Origin: Candidatus Bathyarchaeota archaeon BA1 | GTDB lineage: Archaea > Thermoproteota > Bathyarchaeia > Bathyarchaeales > Bathyarchaeaceae | Length of the DNA: 35,478 bases | Assembly (NCBI GenBank): GCA_001399805.1 | Contig: LIHJ01000022.1 | Span: 7,467 to 42,944 of the forward strand | Direction of reading: 5' to 3' | In this document: one piece after another, positions 7,679 to 16,605 of the stretch | Layout of the letters: each line of letters starts with the position of its first letter | Numbering within the stretch: the stretch's first letter is position 1 | The notes under the pieces: model-generated | Database searches by the model: none | Told to the model about the DNA's origin: nothing | Seen by the model: the letters and a program-made list of their open reading frames with translations, nothing else | Made by a program: the position numbers and the translations under genes

Positions 7679-8815
7679 CTAGCGGATGCTTAAGGCCTTT
7701 GCAATGACCTCAGCTATATCATAGACCTTGATCTTTGATCCCCCTCGGTTGATGGCCTCTGAGAGGGCGGTTTCACAAAATGGGCATGCTGTGACGATCG
7801 CCTCAGCGCTCGTTTCCTCAAGTTCTTGGAGCCTTCTTAGCGCAATCTGCATGGCGAGGTCTGGGAAGGCGGACAGGAGCCCGCCCCCTCCCCCACAACA
7901 ATGCGAATCATATCTGTTAAATGGCGCTTCGATGAGCCTGACGCCGGGGATATTCTCAAGAATCCTTCTCGGCTCCTCGATGATCTTCATGTGGCGGCCC
8001 AGGTGGCATGGGTCATGATATGTAACCAGTATGTTGACCCTCTCTTTGAATAGAAAGCGATTTGCATCAATCAGGTTGGCAAGAAGTTGGACTTCATGCA
8101 CAACTTCGGCTTGAAAGCCCTTGGAATGTTCGGGGTAATCGGCTCCGAGTGTTCGATAGCAACCAGCACACCCGGTTATGATTCTCTTCACCCCTGCCTG
8201 ACTAAATGCCTTAACATTGTCCTCTACCTGCTTTTCAAATGGAGAAAGATGGCCAGTTCTATGCATCCAGCTTCCACAACAATTTTCTTTGTTCCTAAAA
8301 TAACCCATTTCCACGCCTGCCTCGGTGAAAACAAGTGCGCTGGTCCTTACCACGTTTGGATACAGAAAGGAGAACGTGCAACCAGCGAAAAATAGTGTAT
8401 CAGCCTTAGACATGAATGGGATTCCTTCCGCCCATAAATCACGGTTCTCGGGTTTGGCTTCCCTTTTGTGATAGGGATTGTTACATTGAGCCGTCCATCT
8501 TATAAGAGCCTCGTGTTCAGGAAGCGCGAGGCCTGCTTCAACAAGGTTCGCTCGAAGGGCCTCAATGAACTCTATGGTGTTCAATGCGCATTTGTATTTG
8601 CAGAACCCGCATGTCGTACACTTATACATAATCTCGGCAAGCTTCGATGAAAGCCCGTAAAGATCCTCGAGAAGACCCCTCGCCACCAGCATCTTCCCTC
8701 GACAAGAGTGAGATTCAAAACGAAGCTCCCGATACACTGGGCAATCCTCACGGCAAAAGCCGCACCTCGTGCGGTTACAAGTCATAATATCGTCTTTAAA
8801 ATCCGTGATTCTCAT
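7679..8815 (-). CDS. GlcF/HdrD-like iron-sulfur subunit with two CCG domains (lactate/glycolate dehydrogenase-type)
   Basis: A 378-residue Fe-S protein. The N-terminus has a cysteine cluster in CNRTRCGFCREDCP and a second in CTTCGFCKYKC, the two [4Fe-4S] sites of GlcF-type subunits. Two CCG domains follow: NCCGSWMHRTGH with CAGCYRT, then YHDPCHLGRH with HCCGGGGGL, and the end has ACPFCE. Such proteins carry electrons from an FAD 2-hydroxyacid dehydrogenase (lactate or glycolate type) to a membrane or soluble acceptor. The FAD partner is the next gene upstream on the strand (9447-10928), but the 630-bp gap contains a broken homing endonuclease, unlike the tight second pair at 20861-23545. No transmembrane segment is seen. 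Confidence 0.85.
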   Translation of the reverse strand: MRITDFKDDIMTCNRTRCGFCREDCPVYRELRFESHSCRGKMLVARGLLEDLYGLSSKLAEIMYKCTTCGFCKYKCALNTIEFIEALRANLVEAGLALPEHEALIRWTAQCNNPYHKREAKPENRDLWAEGIPFMSKADTLFFAGCTFSFLYPNVVRTSALVFTEAGVEMGYFRNKENCCGSWMHRTGHLSPFEKQVEDNVKAFSQAGVKRIITGCAGCYRTLGADYPEHSKGFQAEVVHEVQLLANLIDANRFLFKERVNILVTYHDPCHLGRHMKIIEEPRRILENIPGVRLIEAPFNRYDSHCCGGGGGLLSAFPDLAMQIALRRLQELEETSAEAIVTACPFCETALSEAINRGGSKIKVYDIAEVIAKALSIR

Positions 8816-9054
8816 GGCCTTACATCCCTTGAGGTTTAACCCATCTTGACCTAAAAACTTTTTATTATAATAATTGATTTTTAGTTGTTTTAGCTTTAAA
8901 TCAGCTTAAGCTGATGGATATATTCCATCGCTCTAGTACTTCTAAATTTAAAGATGCTTTTAAAATTCTATCAAATATATGAAAAGTAGAGGTTACGAAT
9001 TAGTTATTATGAGATTTAAAGCAAACCTTAAACTACACAAGATGGTGCATCATC

Positions 9055-9428
9055 ATGGTTGAAAAAGGGCAAAGTTCGAATGACAAAATAAAAGAAATGA
9101 TATGGTTGGCTGGGTTAATTGAAGATGAGGGCTCATTCCATATAATAGAGACTCACCAAGTAGTGAAAGGGCACTCATACCATTACGTCTTACCACAATT
9201 TGCCCTTAAAATGACAGACAAAGCATGTATGGATAGAGCGGAAAAATCTTAGGATTAAAACCACGATGGTCCGTGTCATCACAATATAAAGGTGGTGGAA
9301 TATGGGAAATCCGAGTAAAAAGAACAAAAGCCCTACAAATAGCCTTTGAAATGATGCCATTCCTAACACCAAGTAGCAAAAAACTTCATGATGCCAAGCA
9401 GCTCCTAAAAGACTTCGGAATGCTATAA
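9055..9428 (+). pseudogene. LAGLIDADG homing endonuclease, frameshifted remnant
   Basis: The first frame (9055-9252) encodes MIWLAGLIEDEGSFHI, a clear LAGLIDADG motif, and LPQFALKMTDKACM. It then hits a TAG. The continuation in another frame reads KILGLKPRWSVSSQ, GGGIWEIRVKRTKALQIA and SSKKLHDAKQLLKDFGML to a TAA at 9428. One missing base near 9230 joins them into a protein of about 124 residues, the size of single-motif LAGLIDADG enzymes that cut DNA as dimers. It lies opposite in strand between the FAD and Fe-S dehydrogenase genes and overlaps neither. No intron or intein context is visible, so it is a free-standing selfish endonuclease now inactive by frameshift. Confidence 0.78.
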
Positions 9429-9446
9429 AATTTGGACCACCTTTAC

Positions 9447-10928
9447 CTAAACAAAACCCTCCCAATTTCTAATAAATCTTGGGGCTCCAAACTTTTTCCC
9501 GGGGTTCATGATGCCATTCGGGTCAAAGTTTTCCTTGATCATCCTCATGTATTGGAAGGCTTCACCATGCTCGTGTTGGCAAAAGCCGCCGAATTTCTCC
9601 CCATCACCTTGATAGGAGGTCATCGAACCACCCACAGAAACGGCGAAGACCGCCATGTCCCTTACATAATCATAAAAGCGTTGAATGTGAGCTGGGTCCT
9701 TGTCGTTCACATAGACGGCGAAGCTTATGCTCGTGTGAACCGCATATGGGGTCTGAATATAAATGTTCATCCCGAGAACCTCCAACTCATGCTTTTTCGC
9801 CAGCTCATGGTATTTCTCAAAGGCTTCATCAAGCCTTCCCTGCGGGATGCTTATGTCAGCGGCTCCAAAACGAGTGGTGCGCTGGCTATCCGGCCAGCTT
9901 TGCTTGAAGGGCTCAAAGGCAAGGGTATGTTTATGCGTCCACCAAGCATCAACAATTTCACGCTCCTCAATTGACACACCTCCGAGATCCTTACAAATTC
10001 TAAGCGCATAATCTCTCATGAAGTTTACAACATCGGAATCTCCATTGATGGTTATGCATAAAACTCCCCTCGCCCATTCAGGGACCTTGGCTTCGCGCCC
10101 ACATTTGACCCGATATTCGTGCGTATAGTATTGAAAACGGTTTTTACACATGATGTTGGCTGACTCTATGGACAGCCCCGCCTGAATGAGTTGATTGATG
10201 GCTTGAACCGTTCCGGCAAGGCGTGGAAAGGCGACCATCTCAGCAACCCTATCTTTTGGTTTCGGAAATACCCGCAAGGTTGCCTCAGTTATGATGCCCA
10301 AAGTGCCCTCAGAGGCTATGAGAAGCCAATGTAGGGGATAGCCAGACGAGGAAACAAGGGTTTTCCCATGCCCAACCTTTATTATTTCGCCCCTCCCCGT
10401 CACCAAAGCGGCACTTACCAGTGATTGTTCAATTTTCCCATACTTAACGCCGAAGGTGGTGTCGCTTCGGCAGGCGATGGCTGCCCCAACCGTTGAGGCC
10501 AGTTTGCTTTCTGGATCGTGAGGAAACCACAGGTTGTGTTTTTCTAGCTCTTCATTAAGCTTCGCAATGGTTATTCCGGTCTGTACAGTCGCTATAAGGT
10601 TATCCTCATCTATTTCAAGAACCTTGTTCATTCCCTTTGTGTCAACCAAGATTCCACCATAAGTCGCGACAGCCCCTCCAGCCATACCAGTGAGGCCACC
10701 GCAGGGCACCACTGGCACCTTGTACTTATTGGCTATCTTTACGATCTTAGCCACATCCTCAGTTGTCGTCGGCCGAACAACCATGTCTGGAAGACACGCA
10801 TCAGACGCTGGTCTCACGCTCCAGTCTCGGCTATAGGCCATCCTTTCAAAAACGTCCATAACAATCTTTTCAGCGCCTATGGCCTCCCCCATTTCTTTGG
10901 CTAAAAACAGATAATCAACCTCAGGCAT
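9447..10928 (-). CDS. FAD-linked 2-hydroxyacid dehydrogenase, GlcD/D-lactate dehydrogenase type
   Basis: A 493-residue FAD enzyme of the PCMH/vanillyl-alcohol oxidase superfamily. The FAD-binding domain shows VVRPTTTEDVAKIV, VPVVPCGGLTGMAGGA, VQTGITIAKLNEEL and SEGTLGIITEATLRVFP. The C-terminal domain ends in FDPNGIMNPGKKF, the usual GlcD tail. It oxidises a 2-hydroxyacid (D-lactate or glycolate are the common substrates) and passes electrons to the CCG-domain Fe-S subunit at 7679-8815 on the same strand. A paralogous pair lies at 20861-23545. The ATG at 10928 is well placed. Substrate is not determined; nearby larA debris suggests lactate but that gene is dead. Confidence 0.88.
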   Translation of the reverse strand: MPEVDYLFLAKEMGEAIGAEKIVMDVFERMAYSRDWSVRPASDACLPDMVVRPTTTEDVAKIVKIANKYKVPVVPCGGLTGMAGGAVATYGGILVDTKGMNKVLEIDEDNLIATVQTGITIAKLNEELEKHNLWFPHDPESKLASTVGAAIACRSDTTFGVKYGKIEQSLVSAALVTGRGEIIKVGHGKTLVSSSGYPLHWLLIASEGTLGIITEATLRVFPKPKDRVAEMVAFPRLAGTVQAINQLIQAGLSIESANIMCKNRFQYYTHEYRVKCGREAKVPEWARGVLCITINGDSDVVNFMRDYALRICKDLGGVSIEEREIVDAWWTHKHTLAFEPFKQSWPDSQRTTRFGAADISIPQGRLDEAFEKYHELAKKHELEVLGMNIYIQTPYAVHTSISFAVYVNDKDPAHIQRFYDYVRDMAVFAVSVGGSMTSYQGDGEKFGGFCQHEHGEAFQYMRMIKENFDPNGIMNPGKKFGAPRFIRNWEGFV

Positions 10929-11084
10929 GTATCCAACCTCTTCCCAATCATTATTTTATTAACCACGTTTGATTCATTTATTTAATTCAAAACCCCATAA
11001 ATGATATACACGTCGCCTTTAAAACAAAAGCTGTTTTTAAATACGCTCCGACTATTAGCTGTAGTGTTAAGGGAGGAGAGAAAA

Positions 11085-11687
11085 ATGATTACAAAGCTTA
11101 AGGAAAAATTTCAATGCTGGATAACTTCCGAAGCGAGAATGGCTCATGACATAGGTTTCACCCCAAATCAAGTGAGCACCGTCGGGATCATGCTTGCAAT
11201 ATTCTCAGCCTTGGCGTATTTAAACTGGCGTTCTCATCCTATTCTTTTAATGGTGGCCCCCATCTTCCTCTTGGCTTCGGGTTTTTGTGACGTTTTAGAT
11301 GGGGCACTCGCGAGAATTTATGAAACGACCACAACCTTTGGTGGCTACTTAGACTCTTTACTGGATCGGTACACCGACTCAATTATTTTTTGTAGTATCA
11401 TGCTTGGTGGGCTATGCGATCCTTTGTGGGGCCTCATGGCGCTGATAGGTTCACTGTTGGTGAGTTATGCTCGGGCCAGGGCGGAGGCGGTGGAGGTGAA
11501 AATGGAAGGGGTGGGCATAGCAGAACGGGCGGAACGCTTGATCATATTGGCGATGGCGAGTTTCCTCAGCGTCGCTTGGTCAGAGGCGTTGGGTTGGGGC
11601 ATAATTGTTTTGGCCATTCTCACAAATCTAACCGTGCTTCAGCGCATGAACCATTTTCGTAAGGTTTCTAGACAAAAGAGAGAGTAG
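11085..11687 (+). CDS. CDP-alcohol phosphatidyltransferase (archaetidylinositol-phosphate synthase-like)
   Basis: About 200 residues with the CDP-alcohol phosphotransferase signature DGALAR...GGYLDSLLDRYTD (D-G-x2-A-R-x8-G-x3-D-x3-D) near residues 70-92. These membrane enzymes join CDP-archaeol to inositol phosphate or glycerol/serine. The N-terminal amphipathic helix (MITKLKEKFQCWITSEA) and GFTPNQVSTVG match archaetidylinositol-phosphate synthase openings, followed by about six hydrophobic helices. I chose ATG 11085 because GGAGG lies about 8 bp before it; the open frame extends to 11001 but that part is polar and lacks a ribosome site. It is convergent with S26e 15 bp downstream. Confidence 0.87.
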   Translation: MITKLKEKFQCWITSEARMAHDIGFTPNQVSTVGIMLAIFSALAYLNWRSHPILLMVAPIFLLASGFCDVLDGALARIYETTTTFGGYLDSLLDRYTDSIIFCSIMLGGLCDPLWGLMALIGSLLVSYARARAEAVEVKMEGVGIAERAERLIILAMASFLSVAWSEALGWGIIVLAILTNLTVLQRMNHFRKVSRQKRE

Positions 11688-11702
11688 TGGTGGGTCACAC
11701 TT

Positions 11703-11993
11703 TTAAAAGGGTCTTTTCCAGCGTAGTCTGCGTTCCTCTCGTGCCCGAACCTTCACCACACCACGATGCACCGCACACGAAACACAGTAGTACTTTGTGT
11801 CAAAACGGCTGGGTATGTATGCACCCCTTTGACGGAGCTCCTTGGCTAATACCGGATCCACCAAAGAAACTCGGCGAGACAACTTCTTCGCCTTATCACG
11901 TGGAACCAGCTCGCCACACATGCTGCATTGAACATGGGAGCCCCTCCCCTTACCACCCTTGGATCTCCCCCGGCTCTTTCTCTTCACTGGCAT
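11703..11993 (-). CDS. rps26e: 30S ribosomal protein S26e
   Basis: A 96-residue basic ribosomal protein. The N-terminus MPVKRKSRGRSKGGKGR is typical, followed by VQCSMCGELVPRDKA and YYCVSCAVHRGVVKVRA, in which the two CxxC pairs bind zinc. In eukaryotes S26e contacts mRNA upstream of the P site. Among archaea S26e is found mainly in TACK lineages, which supports the placement of this window. Length is normal. It sits alone, convergent with the CDP-alcohol transferase and tandem with the DUF4438 pseudogene upstream. Confidence 0.95.
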   Translation of the reverse strand: MPVKRKSRGRSKGGKGRGSHVQCSMCGELVPRDKAKKLSRRVSLVDPVLAKELRQRGAYIPSRFDTKYYCVSCAVHRGVVKVRAREERRLRWKRPF

Positions 11994-12069
11994 AGGATGG
12001 TCGTCCTCAATACAGTGGATGGTAAGACTGGTTTATAACTGCTCGCTTAAGTTGGTCTAATTCAGCGTT

Positions 12070-12952
12070 TTATAGGTCCTTCCTTAACCCAAGAAGGATG
12101 GCGATATTTGCCCTCGGATCGATTTTTGGCACGATTTTTCCGGTGCTTGAGGTGAAAAGGGTGGTGACCCCCCGGACCATGTCCAGAGATCACGCAATCG
12201 CTATGCACCACGATACCGATGGACACGGCGCCTTCCTTATAGATTCGGCCATACGAGTGGTCAGCGTCCATGATGGCAACCAGGTCACCTAACCTCAGTC
12301 GTCAAGTCCATGCTTCTTCATGTTTTCATCGAAAAGTTGAATGTCATAATCACCTGAGTAGACCTAGTCTGCTCCTAAACCCGATCCCATAACCGCGGCG
12401 GGGACAACGTGTGTCACTGGTATCTCCAACCTATCCTCGATTGGTTTGGAAGAGATGGCCTCCAAGAAACGTGGATCCAGATTCATCACCTTTACTTCAG
12501 GGAAGTCAAGTAGCTTCAGGCCGACTCCAAACGCCTTCACGATGATTTTGTCGCCAATGACCAATTTCTCCAGAGTCACTTGCTGAAAATCCGCTAATAC
12601 ATGTTCGATTCCTCCGTGTTTCCTGTTATCACGCCCTTGTCCCCCTTGGCATCCCCAGTTGCCACTACGGCTTTATTCCCAACACAAGACAGAACATTTA
12701 AAGCTATGTTGGCTCCTTGGGGGAAGCGCTCATCCTTCTCCTTGTTCTCCAGGCTCACCCCAGGCTCAACGTGATCCGCCTCCCATCCCGATGCGAGGTC
12801 CCCCACCCTGACGTTATAGGTTATCCCACCCACACCAGGCAGCACTAAAGGATTTCCATCAGCCGAAATTCTGTAGGGCGATCTGCCAAAAACGGGGCTA
12901 CCTCACCAATAACAGAAATCTTCACTAACCTGTTTACATTGCTTCTTAGCAT
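12070..12952 (-). pseudogene. DUF4438 family protein, multiply broken
   Basis: Read from the ATG at 12952, pieces in different frames follow the DUF4438 order: VLPGVGGITYNVRVGD, DHVEPGVS, CVGNKAVVATGDAKG, KHGGIEHVLADFQQVTLEK, GVGLKLLDFPEVKVMNLDP, VTHVVPAAVMGSGLGAD, then [29 protein letters not shown] and [14 protein letters not shown]. Frame changes occur near 12850, 12615, 12300 and in a G6 run near 12170, and a TAG interrupts right after GSGLGAD near 12365. The family is of unknown function. The in-frame stop argues that this is real decay and not only homopolymer miscalls. Confidence 0.85.
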
Positions 12953-13088
12953 GTTTATAATATACCTCATAAGATCTTCCTTTCATCTATTAATAGGATG
13001 GATGTGAAACTGAAGGTTCGACTTGAGTAAAGATACGTTATGGTGCGAGTATATTTGACTGCAGTGTTTGGAGGGAAAAGGGAAACTT

Positions 13089-13373
13089 ATGTTAGAGCCA
13101 ACGAAATCTATAAAAAGAGACTCCACATTAACCGTTTTAAAATCAGGAGAACTTGGGGCTTCGCCGTTGGGTCGTGTTGCTAAGGGTGTAAAATGCAGCG
13201 TTGTGGGATGCGATAAGCAAGCAGTTCGCTCCCTACCAACAGAGAAGGTGAGCGCAGCGGGTTTAAAGGTTGGGGAAGCGGGGCGGGCTTACCTATGTAA
13301 GGATCATCATAAGGAGTTTAAAAGGGGAACAAGGAGGGAGCGAATGCTGGAGAAATGGAGGTACAAAGGCTAA
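13089..13373 (+). CDS. small archaeal protein with Cys/His zinc-binding pattern
   Basis: A 94-residue basic protein. The middle has KCSVVGCDKQAVRSLP and then YLCKDHHKEFKRGTRRERM, giving a C-x4-C...C-x2-H pattern that suggests one zinc site, and a strongly basic C-terminus (LEKWRYKG) that could touch nucleic acid. I chose the ATG at 13089 over a TTG at 13068 because GGAGGG lies between them and so serves as ribosome site for the later start. It precedes ThrRS by 68 bp on the same strand, but ThrRS has its own TATA box. I recall similar small proteins in archaeal genomes but no function. Confidence 0.72.
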   Translation: MLEPTKSIKRDSTLTVLKSGELGASPLGRVAKGVKCSVVGCDKQAVRSLPTEKVSAAGLKVGEAGRAYLCKDHHKEFKRGTRRERMLEKWRYKG

Positions 13374-13407
13374 ACGATTTCCATAACAAGGCTAATTTAA
13401 GGATTCA

Positions 13408-13419
13408 TCTTTTATATTA
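13408..13419 (+). promoter_or_regulatory. TATA box of thrS
   Basis: TCTTTTATATTA is centred about 28 bp before the thrS ATG at 13442, the spacing expected for a leaderless or nearly leaderless archaeal transcript. Confidence 0.55.
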
Positions 13420-13441
13420 GGGTCACACCGTAAACGTATCA

Positions 13442-15322
13442 ATGAGGATGGTCGCATTGCGAATACTTCAATTGCACTCGAACCTCATAGAGTACAAGCC
13501 TATAGAAAGGGAGATAGCCATAGCCGAGGAGTGCGAAGAAAAGGAGCACCGACTTGAAGAGGTTGTCGTCTTATTCACCTGTGTTGAAGAGGGTGACAAC
13601 GAGGCTGTTGCTAGAAAAGCGATTGAAGAGCTGAAGTTGTCCCTCGAGAAATTGAAAGCCAACAGAATTCTGATATATCCTTATGCCCATTTGAGTAGCA
13701 ACTTGGCGAAACCCGCTGAAGCCTTAAAGGTAGTTAAGGAGATGGAAAAATATGCAAAAACGCTGGGAATAGAAACTTACAGAGCTTTATTTGGTTGGAA
13801 CAAATCGTTCTCCATCTCGATAAAGGGGCATCCTCTAGCCGAGCAATTTAGAATAATCCTGCCAGAGGAGGTTAAAGAAAAGGAGGTTGTCTCGGAGGCT
13901 TTGAAGGCAGAGGAGAAGATGAGGTCTTCCTGGTTTATCTTGCAGCCGGATGGAAAAATGGTTCCAGTGGAGGAATTTGACTTCACTGCGCTTGAAAACT
14001 TGGAAAAGCTTGCTAGGTATGAGATCACGAAGGTCAGGGCGGTTCAGCAGGTTCCCCCTCACGTGACCTTGATGAAAAAATTGGAGATTGCTGATTATGA
14101 GCCCGGCAGTGATCCTGGAAATTTTAGATGGTATCCCAAGGGAAGCCTGATCAAATCGCTGCTGGAACAATACGTGACGAAAAAAGTGATCGAGTATGGA
14201 GCCATGGAGGTGGAAACGCCGGTCATGTATGATCTTCAGCACCCAAGCCTAGCCAAGTATCTTGATAGGTTTCCGGCGAGACAGTACACCCTGAAATCAG
14301 AGGATAAGGAGCTCTTCTTGAGGTTTAGCGCGTGCTTCGGCCAGTTTCTGATGGTGCATGATGCCCATTTTTCCTATAGGCAGCTTCCCCTGAAAATCTA
14401 CGAGCTGACCCGATACAGTTTCAGGAGGGAGAAGAGCGGCGAACTGGTTGGATTAAGAAGGCTGAGGGCTTTCACCATGCCGGACTGCCACGCAATGTGC
14501 GCTGATTTGGATCAAGCGAAGGAGGAATTCCTCGTTAGGCTCAACCTATGCAGGGGGATTTTGGAGGAGGGTTTGGAGCTGGGTCAGGGGGATTATGAAT
14601 TGGCGATACGATTTACGAAAGACTTTTATGAAGAGAATAAAGATTTCATCGTTTCATTGGTGAAATTGATCGACAAGCCTGTGTTGATCGAGGTTTGGGA
14701 GGGGCGCTTCTTCTATTTCATATTGAAATGGGAATTCAACTTTGTAGATAATTTAGATAAGGCATCGGCCCTCTCAACCGATCAAATCGACATTGAAAAC
14801 GCCGAAAGATACGGCATAACCTACATCGACGAAAAGGGGGAAAAGCGGCATCCCTTAATCTTGCACTGTTCGCCGAGTGGCGCCATTGAGAGATGCGTGT
14901 ATGCAATGCTCGAGAAGGCGTACCGAGACCAACAAAGAGGGAGCGTCCCGATATTACCACTTTGGCTTTCCCCCATACAAGTGAGAGTCATCCCAGTCTC
15001 CGAAAGATTTACAGAGGACGCTGAAAAAATAGCGGATGAAATCGAGAAACACTGCATAAGGGTTGATCTGGACGACAGACCCCTCACGATGCAGAAGAAG
15101 GTTAGGGAGGCAGAGATGGAATGGATCAACTACGTGCTCGTGATCGGGGAGAGGGAAATCGCCTCCGGCATCCTCCCAGTGAGGGATAGAAGGATTAGAG
15201 AGATCAGGAAGATGCAGCTTCAAGAATTGATAAATGAAATAAAGGAGAAAACCAGAGGAAAACCATTCAAACCCATGACGCTTCCCAAATTCCTATCCAA
15301 GCGACCCCAGTTTTTTGGGTGA
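13442..15322 (+). CDS. thrS: threonyl-tRNA synthetase, archaeal type
   Basis: A 626-residue class II synthetase that charges tRNA(Thr). The first 150 residues (RILQLHSNLIEYKPIERE, KANRILIYPYAHLSSNLAKP) are the archaeal editing domain related to D-aminoacyl-tRNA deacylase, which removes Ser. The catalytic core has motif 2 in YSFRREKSGELVGLRRLRAF around residues 325-345 and motif 3 in SPSGAIERCVYAMLE near 478-492. The C-terminal anticodon-binding domain starts at LWLSPIQVRVIPVSE. Length is normal. The TATA box ends 23 bp upstream and no ribosome site is visible, which fits leaderless translation; an ATG two codons in is the alternative start. Confidence 0.96.
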   Translation: MRMVALRILQLHSNLIEYKPIEREIAIAEECEEKEHRLEEVVVLFTCVEEGDNEAVARKAIEELKLSLEKLKANRILIYPYAHLSSNLAKPAEALKVVKEMEKYAKTLGIETYRALFGWNKSFSISIKGHPLAEQFRIILPEEVKEKEVVSEALKAEEKMRSSWFILQPDGKMVPVEEFDFTALENLEKLARYEITKVRAVQQVPPHVTLMKKLEIADYEPGSDPGNFRWYPKGSLIKSLLEQYVTKKVIEYGAMEVETPVMYDLQHPSLAKYLDRFPARQYTLKSEDKELFLRFSACFGQFLMVHDAHFSYRQLPLKIYELTRYSFRREKSGELVGLRRLRAFTMPDCHAMCADLDQAKEEFLVRLNLCRGILEEGLELGQGDYELAIRFTKDFYEENKDFIVSLVKLIDKPVLIEVWEGRFFYFILKWEFNFVDNLDKASALSTDQIDIENAERYGITYIDEKGEKRHPLILHCSPSGAIERCVYAMLEKAYRDQQRGSVPILPLWLSPIQVRVIPVSERFTEDAEKIADEIEKHCIRVDLDDRPLTMQKKVREAEMEWINYVLVIGEREIASGILPVRDRRIREIRKMQLQELINEIKEKTRGKPFKPMTLPKFLSKRPQFFG

Positions 15323-15435
15323 CCTTCTCCTCTCAGATTTGTATCCCCTTCTTAGTAAGAAAACCTTACAAAACTATAAGTTAGAAAGCACTTTAGGACA
15401 GAGGGCCTCTTTAATTTACCCCAATGACGGTTGAA

Positions 15436-15450
15436 ACAAAAAATTTAAAA
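15436..15450 (+). promoter_or_regulatory. TATA-like element of the dehydrogenase operon
   Basis: An A/T tract (AAAAAATTTAAAATA) lies about 25-30 bp before the ATG at 15471 and no Shine-Dalgarno motif intervenes, suggesting a leaderless transcript for 15471-17601. Confidence 0.45.
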
Positions 15451-15470
15451 TAGATAACCATAAGTATTCC

Positions 15471-16592
15471 ATGGTGGATTTAGTGTCGGTTGAAGAGGGC
15501 GTTTTTCGACATTCAGATGAAATAGGCCCTGAGAAGGTTCTCTACATTTACGATCCGAAGACCAAGCTGAAGGGAATACTCGTAGTTGATAATACTGCCC
15601 GTGGACCAGCAATTGGCGGTATAAGGATGGCTCCCGATTTGACAACCGAAGAAATTTTCAGACTGGCCAGGGCGATGACCTTTAAGAATGCCGCAGCGGA
15701 CCTCCGCCACGGTGGTGGGAAAGGCGGCATCATCGCCGACCCCGCGACCAAAAACAAGCGTGAGCTGATTCGATCATATGCCAAAGCCATAGCGCCGATA
15801 ACGGGGTACATTCCAGGTCCAGACATGGGCACGGATGAAAGCTGCATGGCCATCATATATGATGAGATTGGTAGAGTGATTGGGTTGCCGCGTGAACTGG
15901 GTGGAATCCCCTTAGATGAGATAGGATCCACTGGATATGGTGTGTCCCTCAGCACCGAGGTGGCCTGTGAACATCTTCAATTGGGTTTATCTGAGACCAC
16001 GGTTGCGGTGGAAGGTTTCGGGGCTGTGGGCAAAGCCACGGTCAGATTCCTCGCAGAAAAAGGAGCAAGGATAGTGGCGGTTTCTGACTCCAAAGGTGCA
16101 GTATACAACCCGGACGGCTTAGAATACGGCAAGTTGCTGAGGGCCAAACAGGCAACGGGCGCTGTGAAAAATTATGAGGGTGGACAAGCGTTAGAAAATG
16201 TCGAATTGTTTCGGCTATCAGTAGACATTCTCATCCCTGGGGCGCGGCCAGATGTCATTTCCGAAGAGAACGCTTATGATATTAAGGCAAAGCTAATCGT
16301 CGAAGCTGCCAACATCCCGGCCACGTTGGAAGCAGAGAGAGTTCTCCATGAACGAGGGGTCCTCGTGGTCCCCGACTTCATCGCAAATGCGGGCGGGGTT
16401 ATAACGGCTGCCGTGGAGTATAAGGGTGGAACCGAGAAAGAGGCCCTCGAAACAATTAGAGACAAGATAACCAAAAACACAAAACAAGTCCTTGACCTGG
16501 CGAAAGCCCAAGGGATAATGCCCAGGGTTGCCGCTGAGAAAATTGCCAAGGAACGCGTGCTCAAGGCAATGATGTATAGAGGCAAAATCTAG
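15471..16592 (+). CDS. Glu/Leu/Phe/Val dehydrogenase family (leucine-dehydrogenase-like)
   Basis: A 373-residue NAD(P)-dependent amino acid dehydrogenase, which deaminates an L-amino acid to its 2-oxo acid or the reverse. The substrate domain shows GPAIGGIRMAPDLTTEEI, MTFKNAAADLRHGGGKGGI with the catalytic lysine region, and GPDMGTDE. The Rossmann domain shows VEGFGAVGKATVRFLAEKGA, and the end has VPDFIANAGGVITAAVEY. The short length and GGIRMAP sequence resemble branched-chain/Phe dehydrogenases more than the approximately 420-residue archaeal GDH. It overlaps nothing and is 13 bp before the ornithine cyclodeaminase family gene, so both are probably one operon for amino acid interconversion. 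Confidence 0.88.
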   Translation: MVDLVSVEEGVFRHSDEIGPEKVLYIYDPKTKLKGILVVDNTARGPAIGGIRMAPDLTTEEIFRLARAMTFKNAAADLRHGGGKGGIIADPATKNKRELIRSYAKAIAPITGYIPGPDMGTDESCMAIIYDEIGRVIGLPRELGGIPLDEIGSTGYGVSLSTEVACEHLQLGLSETTVAVEGFGAVGKATVRFLAEKGARIVAVSDSKGAVYNPDGLEYGKLLRAKQATGAVKNYEGGQALENVELFRLSVDILIPGARPDVISEENAYDIKAKLIVEAANIPATLEAERVLHERGVLVVPDFIANAGGVITAAVEYKGGTEKEALETIRDKITKNTKQVLDLAKAQGIMPRVAAEKIAKERVLKAMMYRGKI

Positions 16593-16605
16593 TGGGGCTG
16601 TTTGC

